Source: Methanocalculus sp. (lineage in GTDB: Archaea; Halobacteriota; Methanomicrobia; Methanomicrobiales; Methanocorpusculaceae). Taken from it: a stretch of DNA of 64,000 bases. The translations under genes were made by a program, and so were the position numbers. Location: contig DUKV01000007.1 of the NCBI GenBank assembly GCA_013329165.1, forward strand, positions 1 to 64,000, written 5' to 3'. The notes beneath the pieces are model-generated. The model worked only from the letters and a program-made list of their open reading frames with translations, did not search any database and had not been told where the DNA came from. Each line of letters opens with the position of its first letter. Position 1 is the stretch's first letter. Positions 33,564 through 40,997 of this stretch are shown one piece after another.

Positions 33564-33861
33564 GCGGGAATCATAAAAAATTAACTGCAGAGTGTCTGCA
33601 TCATGGGTAGATTGAAGAACCCACAGGAATATCCATCATAATACCCCTCATTCAAGAGCACCTCAAATAAAGTGCCACATACAGAAACAACTACTTCAGC
33701 ACCCAAACCCCGCAGAATAGAGAGAAGGGAGGTGACTCTCCCCCTCCCTTCATTGGAAGGAAGGGGTGATCTCATATAGTTTTCAAATCAGATATATATC
33801 TGGAATCTGTTTCATCTACTATCCAGATAACAGCCTGATTACGCGAATATCCAATAAAAAG
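33564..33861. other. Intergenic region with hairpin and possible repeat unit
   Basis: No convincing gene is seen. The strong hairpin GAAGGGAG (33724-33731) to CTCCCTTC (33744-33751) has 8 perfect pairs and a 12-base loop. The minus strand between 33581 and 33775 is open for 64 codons but has no ribosome site and no family resemblance; it may be a dispersed repeat or remnant. A TATA-like GATATATATC (33789-33798) is likely the promoter of the CBS-ParB gene. Confidence 0.5.
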
Positions 33862-34683
33862 ATGATTTGTGGGTGTTTTGTGCAGAAGAATGAGCCACTA
33901 AACAAGAAAAAGGTCCGTGACTACATGACCTACGATGTCGTTTCCGTGCAGGCAGACGGCATGATAAAGGATGTCATCGATCACATCCGATCAACCCAGC
34001 ACGATGGTTTTCCGGTTCTTCGTGGAAACAAGGTCGTCGGCTACATCTCGGCACGGGATATCATCGGGGTGCATCCGTCAGTTCGGATCGAACAGATCAT
34101 GTCCCGTCACCTGATCGTTGCCGATCCCGATATGTCGATAACCGATGCAGCCCGTGTCATCTTCCGTTCAGGTATCCAGAAACTGCCGGTCGTCAATGAG
34201 CAGAATGAGCTTGTCGGGATCATCTCGAATGCCGATGTGATCAGATCCCAGATCGAACATGTATCCCCCGAAAAAGTCTACAACTTCATGTCGACGTTGA
34301 AGAAACTCTATGGGATCGAACCGACCCTTGAGAGGGGCAATGTCCCGGTTGACCGGCTCAGGCCGACACAGGGGAAGATCTTCCAGGACGAGCTCGAAGG
34401 CCGGATATATGAGATCAAGAAAGGACTTGCAGAACCCGTCATCGTCGTGAAGAGAGCCGGGAAGTGGATCATGGTCGACGGCCATCACCGGGCGATCGCT
34501 GCAAAACGGCTCGGCATCAAGAACCTCGATGCCTATATCATCGTGATCGATGATGATATCGAGCTTGGACTTGAACGGACTGCTGAGAGCATGAAACTTC
34601 ACTCACTCGATGATATACAGGTGATGGATTATGCACGCCATCCCCTGGTTGCGATCACGCATCGGCTGGTTCCACACGACTGA
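33862..34683 (+). CDS. CBS-pair protein with ParB/Srx-like nuclease domain
   Basis: The 273-residue protein starts with two CBS domains (about 20-140: VRDYMTYDVVSVQADGMIKDVIDHI in part; IMSRHLIVADPDMSITDAARVIF). Residues about 175-255 are a ParB-N-like domain: VPVDRLRPTQGKI, EPVIVVKRAGKWIMVDGHHRAIAAKRLG (in part). The G-H-H-R block replaces the usual D-G-x-(H/R)-R. CBS pairs bind adenine nucleotides; some ParB-like domains bind CTP or phosphorylate free serine (archaeal SerK). No parA is nearby, so a chromosome-partition role is not supported. The start is uncertain: ATG 33862 or GTG 33880. Confidence 0.75.
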   Translation: MICGCFVQKNEPLNKKKVRDYMTYDVVSVQADGMIKDVIDHIRSTQHDGFPVLRGNKVVGYISARDIIGVHPSVRIEQIMSRHLIVADPDMSITDAARVIFRSGIQKLPVVNEQNELVGIISNADVIRSQIEHVSPEKVYNFMSTLKKLYGIEPTLERGNVPVDRLRPTQGKIFQDELEGRIYEIKKGLAEPVIVVKRAGKWIMVDGHHRAIAAKRLGIKNLDAYIIVIDDDIELGLERTAESMKLHSLDDIQVMDYARHPLVAITHRLVPHD

Positions 34684-34762
34684 ACCACTCACACCTTTTG
34701 ATTTCTTCTTCTCCAGTCAAAGACCTTGATGAGGCAGTTCTGCCTGATCTCAACCCTGAGGT

Positions 34763-35941
34763 TTATGATCCGTGCCAGGTGGTGTCGAATGCATCATTGA
34801 GGACGTACTCTTTCACCACGTCGCCATCGGGTATGATAACCTCCGGCCAGAGCCGGGTGCGTGAATGGATGACGATGCCATCTCCAAGGCTTGCACGTGG
34901 TCCGATCACCGTATCATGCTCAATAGAACAGTTTCCGCCGATGCGTACATCATTATCGATGATGCTCCCGCTGACGGTGGAGCCTGCTCCGATTGATACC
35001 CCCGAATAGAGCGAGGAGGAGAAGATCTTGGCACTGTTTTTGATACTGCAATGATCCCCGATGGAAGTATAGGGGCCGATGATCACATCCTCCCCGATTG
35101 CCACCCCTTTTCCGATGGAGACCGGACCAATCACCCGGGATCGCGGCCCAAGTGAGATCAAATCCCCAAATTTGACGGGACCTGTGATCTGGGCATCCTC
35201 AACACTGAGAGTTCCCTGTATCGTGGTGATCTCAACATCATTCAGCTTCCATCTCTCAGCCTGTCGGAGCATTGAGGGGGATCCGACATCCGTCCAGTTT
35301 CCTCTGGCAAGCCAGCCTTTGAGCTGATATCCTTTATTCATCAGATCCGGGAAGAGATTCCTCGCAAAATCATATTTGGTTTTTTCCGGTATATAGTCAA
35401 AAATCTCAGGATTACAGACGTACATCCCGGTACTGGCGAGGTTTGAGAAGACTTCTCCGGGCCCCGGCTTTTCCTTAAACCGCTGGATGGTGAAGGCTGC
35501 ATCAAGTTCGGCGATCCCATATTCGCAGGGATCATCGATCCCTATCAGCCCGATTGATGCGATCGCATTCATCTTCTTGTGTTCCCGGTAGAATTCGAGG
35601 AGATTGATATCGGTGACATGATCTCCCCCGACGACCAGAAATGGCATCCCGTCCAGATACTCCTGCGCATTCTTCACCGACCCCGCCGTTCCGAGCTTCA
35701 TCTTCTCTTCGACATAGGTGATCTCTGCGGAGAAGAGTGAACCATCACCGAGCACCTCTTTTATCCGGTCTCCCAGATAGCCGAGGGTGATTACGATATC
35801 GGTGAACCCGAGGTCTGCCAGATGCACGACAAGATGCTGGATGGAAGGGATGCCGCCAATGGGTATACAGGGTTTTGGTCGCTCAAATGTCAGCGGACGG
35901 AGGCGTGTCCCCTCACCTCCGCACATGATGCAGACTTTCAT
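34763..35941 (-). CDS. Nucleotidyltransferase for sugar-1-phosphate, with left-handed beta-helix
   Basis: This 392-residue protein activates a sugar-1-phosphate with NTP. The N-terminal Rossmann-like part holds CGGEGTRLRPLTFERPKPCIPIGG (in part), the signature of mannose-1-phosphate guanylyl- and glucose-1-phosphate thymidylyltransferases; VVGGDHVTDINL binds metal. The C-terminal third has hexapeptide repeats (SIGKGVAIGEDVIIGPYTSIGD) that build a beta-helix. Glycan synthesis for S-layer glycoproteins or lipids is likely; the exact sugar cannot be named. I chose ATG 35941 because the active-site strand MKVCIMCGGEGT begins there; 36016 in frame is too long. Confidence 0.82.
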   Translation of the reverse strand: MKVCIMCGGEGTRLRPLTFERPKPCIPIGGIPSIQHLVVHLADLGFTDIVITLGYLGDRIKEVLGDGSLFSAEITYVEEKMKLGTAGSVKNAQEYLDGMPFLVVGGDHVTDINLLEFYREHKKMNAIASIGLIGIDDPCEYGIAELDAAFTIQRFKEKPGPGEVFSNLASTGMYVCNPEIFDYIPEKTKYDFARNLFPDLMNKGYQLKGWLARGNWTDVGSPSMLRQAERWKLNDVEITTIQGTLSVEDAQITGPVKFGDLISLGPRSRVIGPVSIGKGVAIGEDVIIGPYTSIGDHCSIKNSAKIFSSSLYSGVSIGAGSTVSGSIIDNDVRIGGNCSIEHDTVIGPRASLGDGIVIHSRTRLWPEVIIPDGDVVKEYVLNDAFDTTWHGS

Positions 35942-36028
35942 GATAAGGAGATATAACCCCGTATCAATTAAATGACATTGATCTGCTCTCCGGATACCCT
36001 TATCACTCTTCAGCATGAGAGAGAATGT

Positions 36029-36514
36029 ATGGGTTCTCAGTTCACCTGCACCCTCTGCGGCAGATGCTGCAATGGCTTTGGGCGTTATATTACAATTAAC
36101 CAGAAGATAGGGGGCGCATACGGATGCTCCCTCTCTCTCACAAAGGAATCCTTCATGGCGGTTCTCGATCCGGGCAGATCAGAGCTCTTCTCTGATACTT
36201 CATACCAGAACGAGCATCCTCATGCCTGTCCTTTCCTCAGAAAAGAGGATGAAGAGACGATAGTCTGTACCATTTATCAATCGCGTCCGCGCTTCTGCCG
36301 GGAGTATATCTGCTGTACCGGGAAGGTGATGCGGCAGGATACTGTCTGTGGTGAGATGAAAGGCAGAAGAGACATTAAAACAGCTGATCCCGCTCTTCAG
36401 AGAGCCTGGAATGGCTTGAAAGAACGGTATGGCGGTGAACCCGATCCCCAATGGAAAGATGGGGTCAGAAAGACTCTGACCGCATCAGGATATGATGTGA
36501 TCTTCTATGAATGA
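36029..36514 (+). CDS. YkgJ-family cysteine cluster protein
   Basis: The 161-residue protein shows the YkgJ (UPF0153) cysteine pattern: C-T-L-C-G-R-C-C near the start (residues about 5-12), then CPFL, CTIYQSRPRFC and YICC. The eight or more cysteines are thought to bind metal, perhaps zinc or an iron-sulfur cluster; no activity is established. ATG 36029 directly before SQFTCTLCGRCC is chosen over 35972. It overlaps a second small cysteine protein by 8 bp, so both are co-transcribed. Confidence 0.82.
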   Translation: MGSQFTCTLCGRCCNGFGRYITINQKIGGAYGCSLSLTKESFMAVLDPGRSELFSDTSYQNEHPHACPFLRKEDEETIVCTIYQSRPRFCREYICCTGKVMRQDTVCGEMKGRRDIKTADPALQRAWNGLKERYGGEPDPQWKDGVRKTLTASGYDVIFYE

Positions 36515-36773
36515 GGAAGGGATGCGGATACTTGAGGTAAAGGGAGAAACCGTCTCCTGCCTCCCTGACAAACTGGTGACCCTTGACAGATGCCGCTTCT
36601 GTTCCCATTCCCGCTATTTCGAGGCAGGTGGTATGCGGGTAATCTCACCTGCACGGGCGTACTGCTCAAGGAGCGGTGCAGGCGATGAGGTGGATCTGAA
36701 GGCAGTTACCCGGGTCTGGTGTGATGATATGGTGGGTGAAGGCTACCGGAGTATCATGTCGATCATCAGCTGA
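36507..36773 (+). CDS. Small cysteine-containing protein of unknown function
   Basis: An 88-residue protein not assigned to a family by eye. Visible features are C-R-F-C-S-H near residues 29-34, a cysteine in ARAYCSRSG, and one in RVWCDDM, a set that could bind zinc. It overlaps the YkgJ-family gene by 8 bp and is convergent with the RHH gene. ATG 36507 gives the longest product; ATG 36522 is possible. It may act with the YkgJ-type protein, as the overlap suggests coupling. Confidence 0.5.
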   Translation: MNEEGMRILEVKGETVSCLPDKLVTLDRCRFCSHSRYFEAGGMRVISPARAYCSRSGAGDEVDLKAVTRVWCDDMVGEGYRSIMSIIS

Positions 36774-36780
36774 TAAACGT

Positions 36781-37125
36781 TCAGATCCCTTTCCAGAATT
36801 CCCACCATCTCCGTGTTTCCTGTGGAATAGGCGTTTGATCTTTCTGCCATTTCAGGTCAAGGATATGGTGTACAACCCGGATCTCCTTCTTCAGATCCAC
36901 AACAGCATCTGTCAGGCTCTCCAGTGAGCGTTTGATCATCTTCACCTCTTCAAAACTCCTCTCCCTCGGCACCGGAACAAATGTGTCGTCTTCTGAATAT
37001 TTCTCGACACCTGCTTCAATAAGCCTCAGAATTGCCTCATTCCTCTCAATCCTTTTTTCAGTCGCGAACTCTTCGATCTGGTGTGCCAGATCGTTCTCAA
37101 GGGTAAATGAGATCCGTATACTCAT
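36781..37125 (-). CDS. Ribbon-helix-helix-like DNA-binding protein
   Basis: The 114-residue protein begins MSIRISFTLENDLAHQIEEF and then EKRIERNEAILRLIEAGVEKY. This strand-helix-helix pattern fits the ribbon-helix-helix (CopG/Arc) fold of dimeric repressors. The rest has a coiled-coil section (FEEVKMIKRSLESLTDAVVDLKKEIRVV, in part) and a tryptophan-rich end (RRWWEFWKG). It may control the neighbouring cobQ on the same strand, 22 bp upstream. No toxin gene is adjacent. ATG 37125 has a GGAGG-like site upstream; 37197 would overlap cobQ. Confidence 0.6.
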   Translation of the reverse strand: MSIRISFTLENDLAHQIEEFATEKRIERNEAILRLIEAGVEKYSEDDTFVPVPRERSFEEVKMIKRSLESLTDAVVDLKKEIRVVHHILDLKWQKDQTPIPQETRRWWEFWKGI

Positions 37126-37147
37126 GTGGTAGCCTCCTCTCTGCCTT

Positions 37148-38614
37148 TCAATTGCCTCTCTTTTCCCCCGGAATAACCGGGGCCGCCAGCTCAACAATCG
37201 TATTCATATCGAGATGTTCCTCCAGGTGACGGGCAAGATGATCATAGGGATCAGTTCTCTCCTCTTCGGTATAAATCAGCCCCTTCTTCCCGTAGAGGAA
37301 CTGAAGCAGAGCCGTAACAGCAGATGCATTCTGGAAGAGGCCGTGGAGATAGGTTCCAAAGACCAACCCGTCATCTGACACCGAACCCTCTCCGTTGAAT
37401 GCTTCTGTCCCCCCGGTACTGACCGTCTCGCCCATATGGATCTCATATCCGCTCACCTCCTCCATTGCACCCAGGATCGGCCCTACCGGCCGGGCCTTGC
37501 GTGTCACCCGGATTGTCGTCTTCCTGTATGCCGAGAACGATGTCTCGACCGGCAGGAGATTCAGCCCATCATATACCGCCTCCGAATCGGATTCAATCCC
37601 CATATCCCGGATTCTCGTCCCGAGCATCTGGTATCCCCCGCAGATACCAATCACCGGGATTCCCCGTTCCCGTGCCTCAACGATCGCCCTGTCTGTTCCG
37701 GTTTTCCTGAGATGCAGGAGGTCCTCAATGGTATTTTTTGTACCCGGTATGATGATGCAGTCATAGGTATCCAGGGGTTCGCCGGGCCGGACATAGGTGA
37801 TGGAAGCGGATCGTTCGAGGGTTTCAAAATCCGTGAAGTTTGATATCCGTGGCAGGTGGATGATCCCGATCCTGATCGGAGATGCGGATGCGCGTTTATC
37901 GGAGAGCGAGAGCGAATCCTCACTGGGGAGGTTGAGATCGGTATAGGGAATAATGCCCAGAACCGGTACCAAACAGGTCTCCCTGATGAGATCGATTCCT
38001 GATGCAAAGATCTCCGGATCCCCCCTGAATTTGTTGATAATCACACCGGCAACAAGGGAACGAACCTTTGGCGGGAGGAGGCTGATCGTTCCATAGAGCT
38101 GGGCAAAGACTCCTCCCCGTTCGATATCGGCAACGAGAATGATTGGTATTTGAAGTCTTTCAGCAAGCCGTATATTGGCAATATCGCGATCATAGAGGTT
38201 CAGCTCTGCTGCTCCGCCCGCTCCTTCGCAGATGACGCATCCGCTCTCTCCCATGAGATCCTGATAGGCAGTGACTGCCACCTCAAGAAGCGCGTCTGTC
38301 TCCTTGTAATAGTCACGTATCGGGAGGTCACGATAGGGTTTTCCGAGGACGATCACCTGAGAGATGCTGTCAGCTTTTGGTTTTAAGAGGATCGGGTTCA
38401 TCTCAGCGACCGGTTCGCAGTGTGCTGCGATCGCCTGTATCGCCTGGGCAATCCCTATCTCGCTGCCATCTGCTGTAATATATGAATTGAGACTCATATT
38501 TTGTGCCTTGAACGGTGCAACAGCATATCCACGATTGAAGAGCGCACGGCATATTCCGGCAACAGTGACACTTTTTCCGACATGTGAGGCGGTTCCCAGC
38601 ACCAGAAGCGACAT
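37148..38614 (-). CDS. cobQ: Cobyric acid synthase
   Basis: CobQ/CbiP amidates four carboxylates of adenosylcobyrinic acid a,c-diamide, using glutamine and ATP. The 488-residue protein has the P-loop-like GTASHVGKS at 7-15, FKAQNMSLNS, EGAGGAAELNL, and a class I glutaminase domain with the catalytic Cys in GICGGYQMLG (about residue 326) and the His in GTYLHGLF near the end. Cobamides are needed by methanogens for the Mtr methyltransferase complex. The gene shares a divergent promoter region with aIF1. Confidence 0.95.
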   Translation of the reverse strand: MSLLVLGTASHVGKSVTVAGICRALFNRGYAVAPFKAQNMSLNSYITADGSEIGIAQAIQAIAAHCEPVAEMNPILLKPKADSISQVIVLGKPYRDLPIRDYYKETDALLEVAVTAYQDLMGESGCVICEGAGGAAELNLYDRDIANIRLAERLQIPIILVADIERGGVFAQLYGTISLLPPKVRSLVAGVIINKFRGDPEIFASGIDLIRETCLVPVLGIIPYTDLNLPSEDSLSLSDKRASASPIRIGIIHLPRISNFTDFETLERSASITYVRPGEPLDTYDCIIIPGTKNTIEDLLHLRKTGTDRAIVEARERGIPVIGICGGYQMLGTRIRDMGIESDSEAVYDGLNLLPVETSFSAYRKTTIRVTRKARPVGPILGAMEEVSGYEIHMGETVSTGGTEAFNGEGSVSDDGLVFGTYLHGLFQNASAVTALLQFLYGKKGLIYTEEERTDPYDHLARHLEEHLDMNTIVELAAPVIPGEKRGN

Positions 38615-38702
38615 GGTTCATACGTACTCACTCCATGGAGATAAAAAGGGTCATTATGATCTTCTCCAATCTCATCTACTCTCCCTCCTCCCAGCGCATA
38701 CA

Positions 38703-38709
38703 ATAAATA
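38703..38709 (+). promoter_or_regulatory. TATA box of the aIF1 gene
   Basis: ATAAATA lies 25-31 bp before ATG 38734, with no ribosome site between. The distance fits a leaderless message, which also supports ATG 38734 rather than 38713 as the start. The reverse strand reads TATTTAT and could serve cobQ. Confidence 0.5.
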
Positions 38710-38733
38710 GAGATGAACGTCCAGTACTGGTTA

Positions 38734-39039
38734 ATGAACAGTGGCATCTGCCCAAAATGTGGACTTCCGAAAGAACTGTGTATCTGTGAAGAGGTCGCCA
38801 AGGAACAACAGAGAATTCTCGTGAAGATCAACCGGAGACGGTATGGGAAAGAGGTGACGGTTGTTGACGGACTCGATCCCTATGAGATCGATCTTGAAGA
38901 TCTCTCAAAGTTCTTAAAGAGCAAACTTGCTTGTGGAGGGACTGTGAAAGGAAATACCATTGAGCTGCAGGGAAATCACCGTGATCGTGTGAAAGACCTG
39001 CTCTCCCAGAAGGGGTATAAAATTGACAATATAAATTAA
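38734..39039 (+). CDS. Translation initiation factor 1 (SUI1)
   Basis: aIF1 helps the small subunit select the start codon. The 101-residue protein starts [19 protein letters not shown], a zinc-knuckle-like N-terminus normal for archaeal aIF1. The SUI1 fold follows: [55 protein letters not shown] (in part). The G-G-T-V loop faces the decoding centre. ATG 38734 fits the family start; an in-frame ATG at 38713 would add 7 residues. Confidence 0.95.
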   Translation: MNSGICPKCGLPKELCICEEVAKEQQRILVKINRRRYGKEVTVVDGLDPYEIDLEDLSKFLKSKLACGGTVKGNTIELQGNHRDRVKDLLSQKGYKIDNIN

Positions 39040-39088
39040 CTCCTTTCACACCTTCTTCTCTTTATTCCCTTTTGTTTTTATATTCTTC

Positions 39089-40072
39089 CTAGATGATGAG
39101 CCGAAAGACCATCCATCCAATAAAGACCATGATTGCCGAGTACTTCAGACCGGCAAGCACTCTCCCCTCACCCATCTGGCCAGCGACAAGTCCTGAGAAG
39201 AATCCCTGCAGGATGACTGCATGAGAGAAGATCCTCTTATAGAAATCGATATCGATTGATGACATAAAACCTGCACCAGCACCGGATGCCTCTGCGGCTC
39301 TGCCTGCTTCTGCCATCGTGCCAAGGAATGTGCTGGTCAGGATACCGATGACGAACATGTAGACGAAGAAGGAGATGATAATGATCACAATATAAATAAA
39401 TATATTATTTAATCGATCGGTCTTCAGGGTGACAAACTCGTAGGTATCGATTGCTGCTGCACGGAGGACGTTTGAGATATCTCCTCCAGCCCTGCTCGCT
39501 TTTGCGATCAGATCCACACTCCTGGTTGCAAGAGGCGTCTGTATTTTCTCACCAAATCGGAGCATCGCCGGAACAAACGGGACATTCCATGACATCTCCT
39601 GGTCAAGGCGGCGGATATGGGGTGTCAGTGCACCATATTCTGCGCGGGCGACAAGGGCAACAGCATCAGGAAGTGTCATCCCGGACTCGTTCATCCCTGC
39701 AAGATCACGGAAGAAGTTTGGGAGTGCGGACTCCAGGTTCCTCTGCCGGCGATCATCAAAGAAATCAAGAAGGGCGAGAGGGGTGATGATCAAAAGTGTG
39801 GTGACGATCAGGATGTCATCGATGATGGTTGTTCCAAGGACGAAACGCAGGCCGAACTGCTGGTATACAATAAAGAACCAGATAAAGGCAATGACGAGCG
39901 AGAGGGGAATTGTCAGATAAAGTGAATGGATGGGGTTTTTGATCAGTGATTGAACCGGGTGCTGTATAAACCCCGAAAATCCCCTCTCTTTTTTACTACG
40001 CCTCTCGATCTGATCGTGGATGATCCTGTCGGTATCAATGTCTGCTTTCTGTGCCTGTCTTCTCCACCTCAT
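39089..40072 (-). CDS. Type II secretion system F-family membrane protein (TadC/ArlJ-like)
   Basis: This 327-residue membrane platform protein of an archaeal type IV pilus or secretion machine has a GspF/TadC-type cytoplasmic loop: LESALPNFFRDLAGMNESGMTLPDAVALVAR (in part), then TRSVDLIAKASRAGGDISNVLRAAA. Hydrophobic helices lie near 50-75, 85-105, 225-250 and at the C-terminus. It is last of the minus-strand set (hypothetical, ATPase, F protein, F protein) and starts 1 bp after the other F protein's stop. The platform is expected to turn ATPase motion into pilin extraction. Confidence 0.85.
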   Translation of the reverse strand: MRWRRQAQKADIDTDRIIHDQIERRSKKERGFSGFIQHPVQSLIKNPIHSLYLTIPLSLVIAFIWFFIVYQQFGLRFVLGTTIIDDILIVTTLLIITPLALLDFFDDRRQRNLESALPNFFRDLAGMNESGMTLPDAVALVARAEYGALTPHIRRLDQEMSWNVPFVPAMLRFGEKIQTPLATRSVDLIAKASRAGGDISNVLRAAAIDTYEFVTLKTDRLNNIFIYIVIIIISFFVYMFVIGILTSTFLGTMAEAGRAAEASGAGAGFMSSIDIDFYKRIFSHAVILQGFFSGLVAGQMGEGRVLAGLKYSAIMVFIGWMVFRLII

Positions 40073-40073
40073 C

Positions 40074-40997
40074 TCAGACCTCCGGAGTCATGGAATCGAT
40101 CATAACAAGGAACATGGCACTTCCAAACGGCATGATCAGGTAGATGATCACATAGAGGAAGATCGGATCTCCCCCCCCGGAGAGCATCGACATCACCGAT
40201 TGCAGAATGACGAGAAAGAGTGTTCCTGCAACGAGGGCTGTTACATAGGATTCGGATATCAACCCCAGTGTTTCAAGAAACGCCTTCTGTTGTTGCCTGT
40301 TCTCAATGGCATACTGGTTTGCTTTCAGTTTGAAGTACTCTGTCAGGTTGCTTCCGCTCGATATTGCCCCCATTGCTCCCTGCAGAAACTCTTTCAGCCG
40401 GTCACTTGGGGTGATTGTTGAGACGACCCGTAATGCATCGATGAGATCGCGACCGAATACATCGATCTCACGGGCAATATACCGGGCTTCAGCGGCACTC
40501 TCGCCATAAACAGGTGATTCTCCAAGAAGGCGGAAGATCTCGGCGGGGGTGATCCCGGCGGTGGACATTGCGGTGATATAGTTGATCGCATGTGGGAGGC
40601 TTGCATCAATCTTCCTCCTCCTCTCGCCTGCCATAATCGGGGGGTACATCAGGAAGAGGAGATATGTCATCCCACCAACGATGAAGAGCGAGAGGAATGT
40701 GAGCATGAGTGTGCCGGCGATCAGAAGCAGATCAGCATATTCGTAGACGACAACGGGGAGCGATCCGCTGTAGGTGATCATGTGTGGAATCTGAAAAATA
40801 TAGCTGAGGATTCCGGTAACTACCGCGGCCAGAACCCCGGCAATCACAGAGGTGATGGTTGCAGTGGCAAGATATGTTTCAAATGGAATGGTGTGGCGCG
40901 CAGAGATGAGACTTCCATGCAGTTCGAGGTACTTCTCCTTCTTCTTCCGCATCCGCTCTCCGAGGAGGTTGAAGCAGAGCAGTTCATACCTGTTCAT
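40074..40997 (-). CDS. Type II secretion system F-family membrane protein (TadB-like)
   Basis: This 307-residue membrane protein is a second F-family subunit. The cytoplasmic helical domain contains KIDASLPHAINYITAMSTAGITPAEIFRLLG (in part) and SDRLKEFLQGAMGAISSGSNLTEYFKLKA. Several hydrophobic helices flank it. Its start overlaps the ATPase end by 14 bp. Two different F proteins following one ATPase is the usual archaeal Tad-like arrangement, so they probably form a heteromeric platform. Confidence 0.85.
   Translation of the reverse strand: MNRYELLCFNLLGERMRKKKEKYLELHGSLISARHTIPFETYLATATITSVIAGVLAAVVTGILSYIFQIPHMITYSGSLPVVVYEYADLLLIAGTLMLTFLSLFIVGGMTYLLFLMYPPIMAGERRRKIDASLPHAINYITAMSTAGITPAEIFRLLGESPVYGESAAEARYIAREIDVFGRDLIDALRVVSTITPSDRLKEFLQGAMGAISSGSNLTEYFKLKANQYAIENRQQQKAFLETLGLISESYVTALVAGTLFLVILQSVMSMLSGGGDPIFLYVIIYLIMPFGSAMFLVMIDSMTPEV

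Noticed and set aside
33581-33775. Minus-strand 64-codon frame as a protein gene
   Set aside because: No ribosome site, no recognised family; hairpin DNA inside suggests a repeat instead. Kept only as a finding.
33862-34683. Plasmid or chromosome partition locus (parABS)
   Set aside because: No parA and no repeated centromere-like sites are nearby; the ParB-like fold is fused to CBS domains instead.
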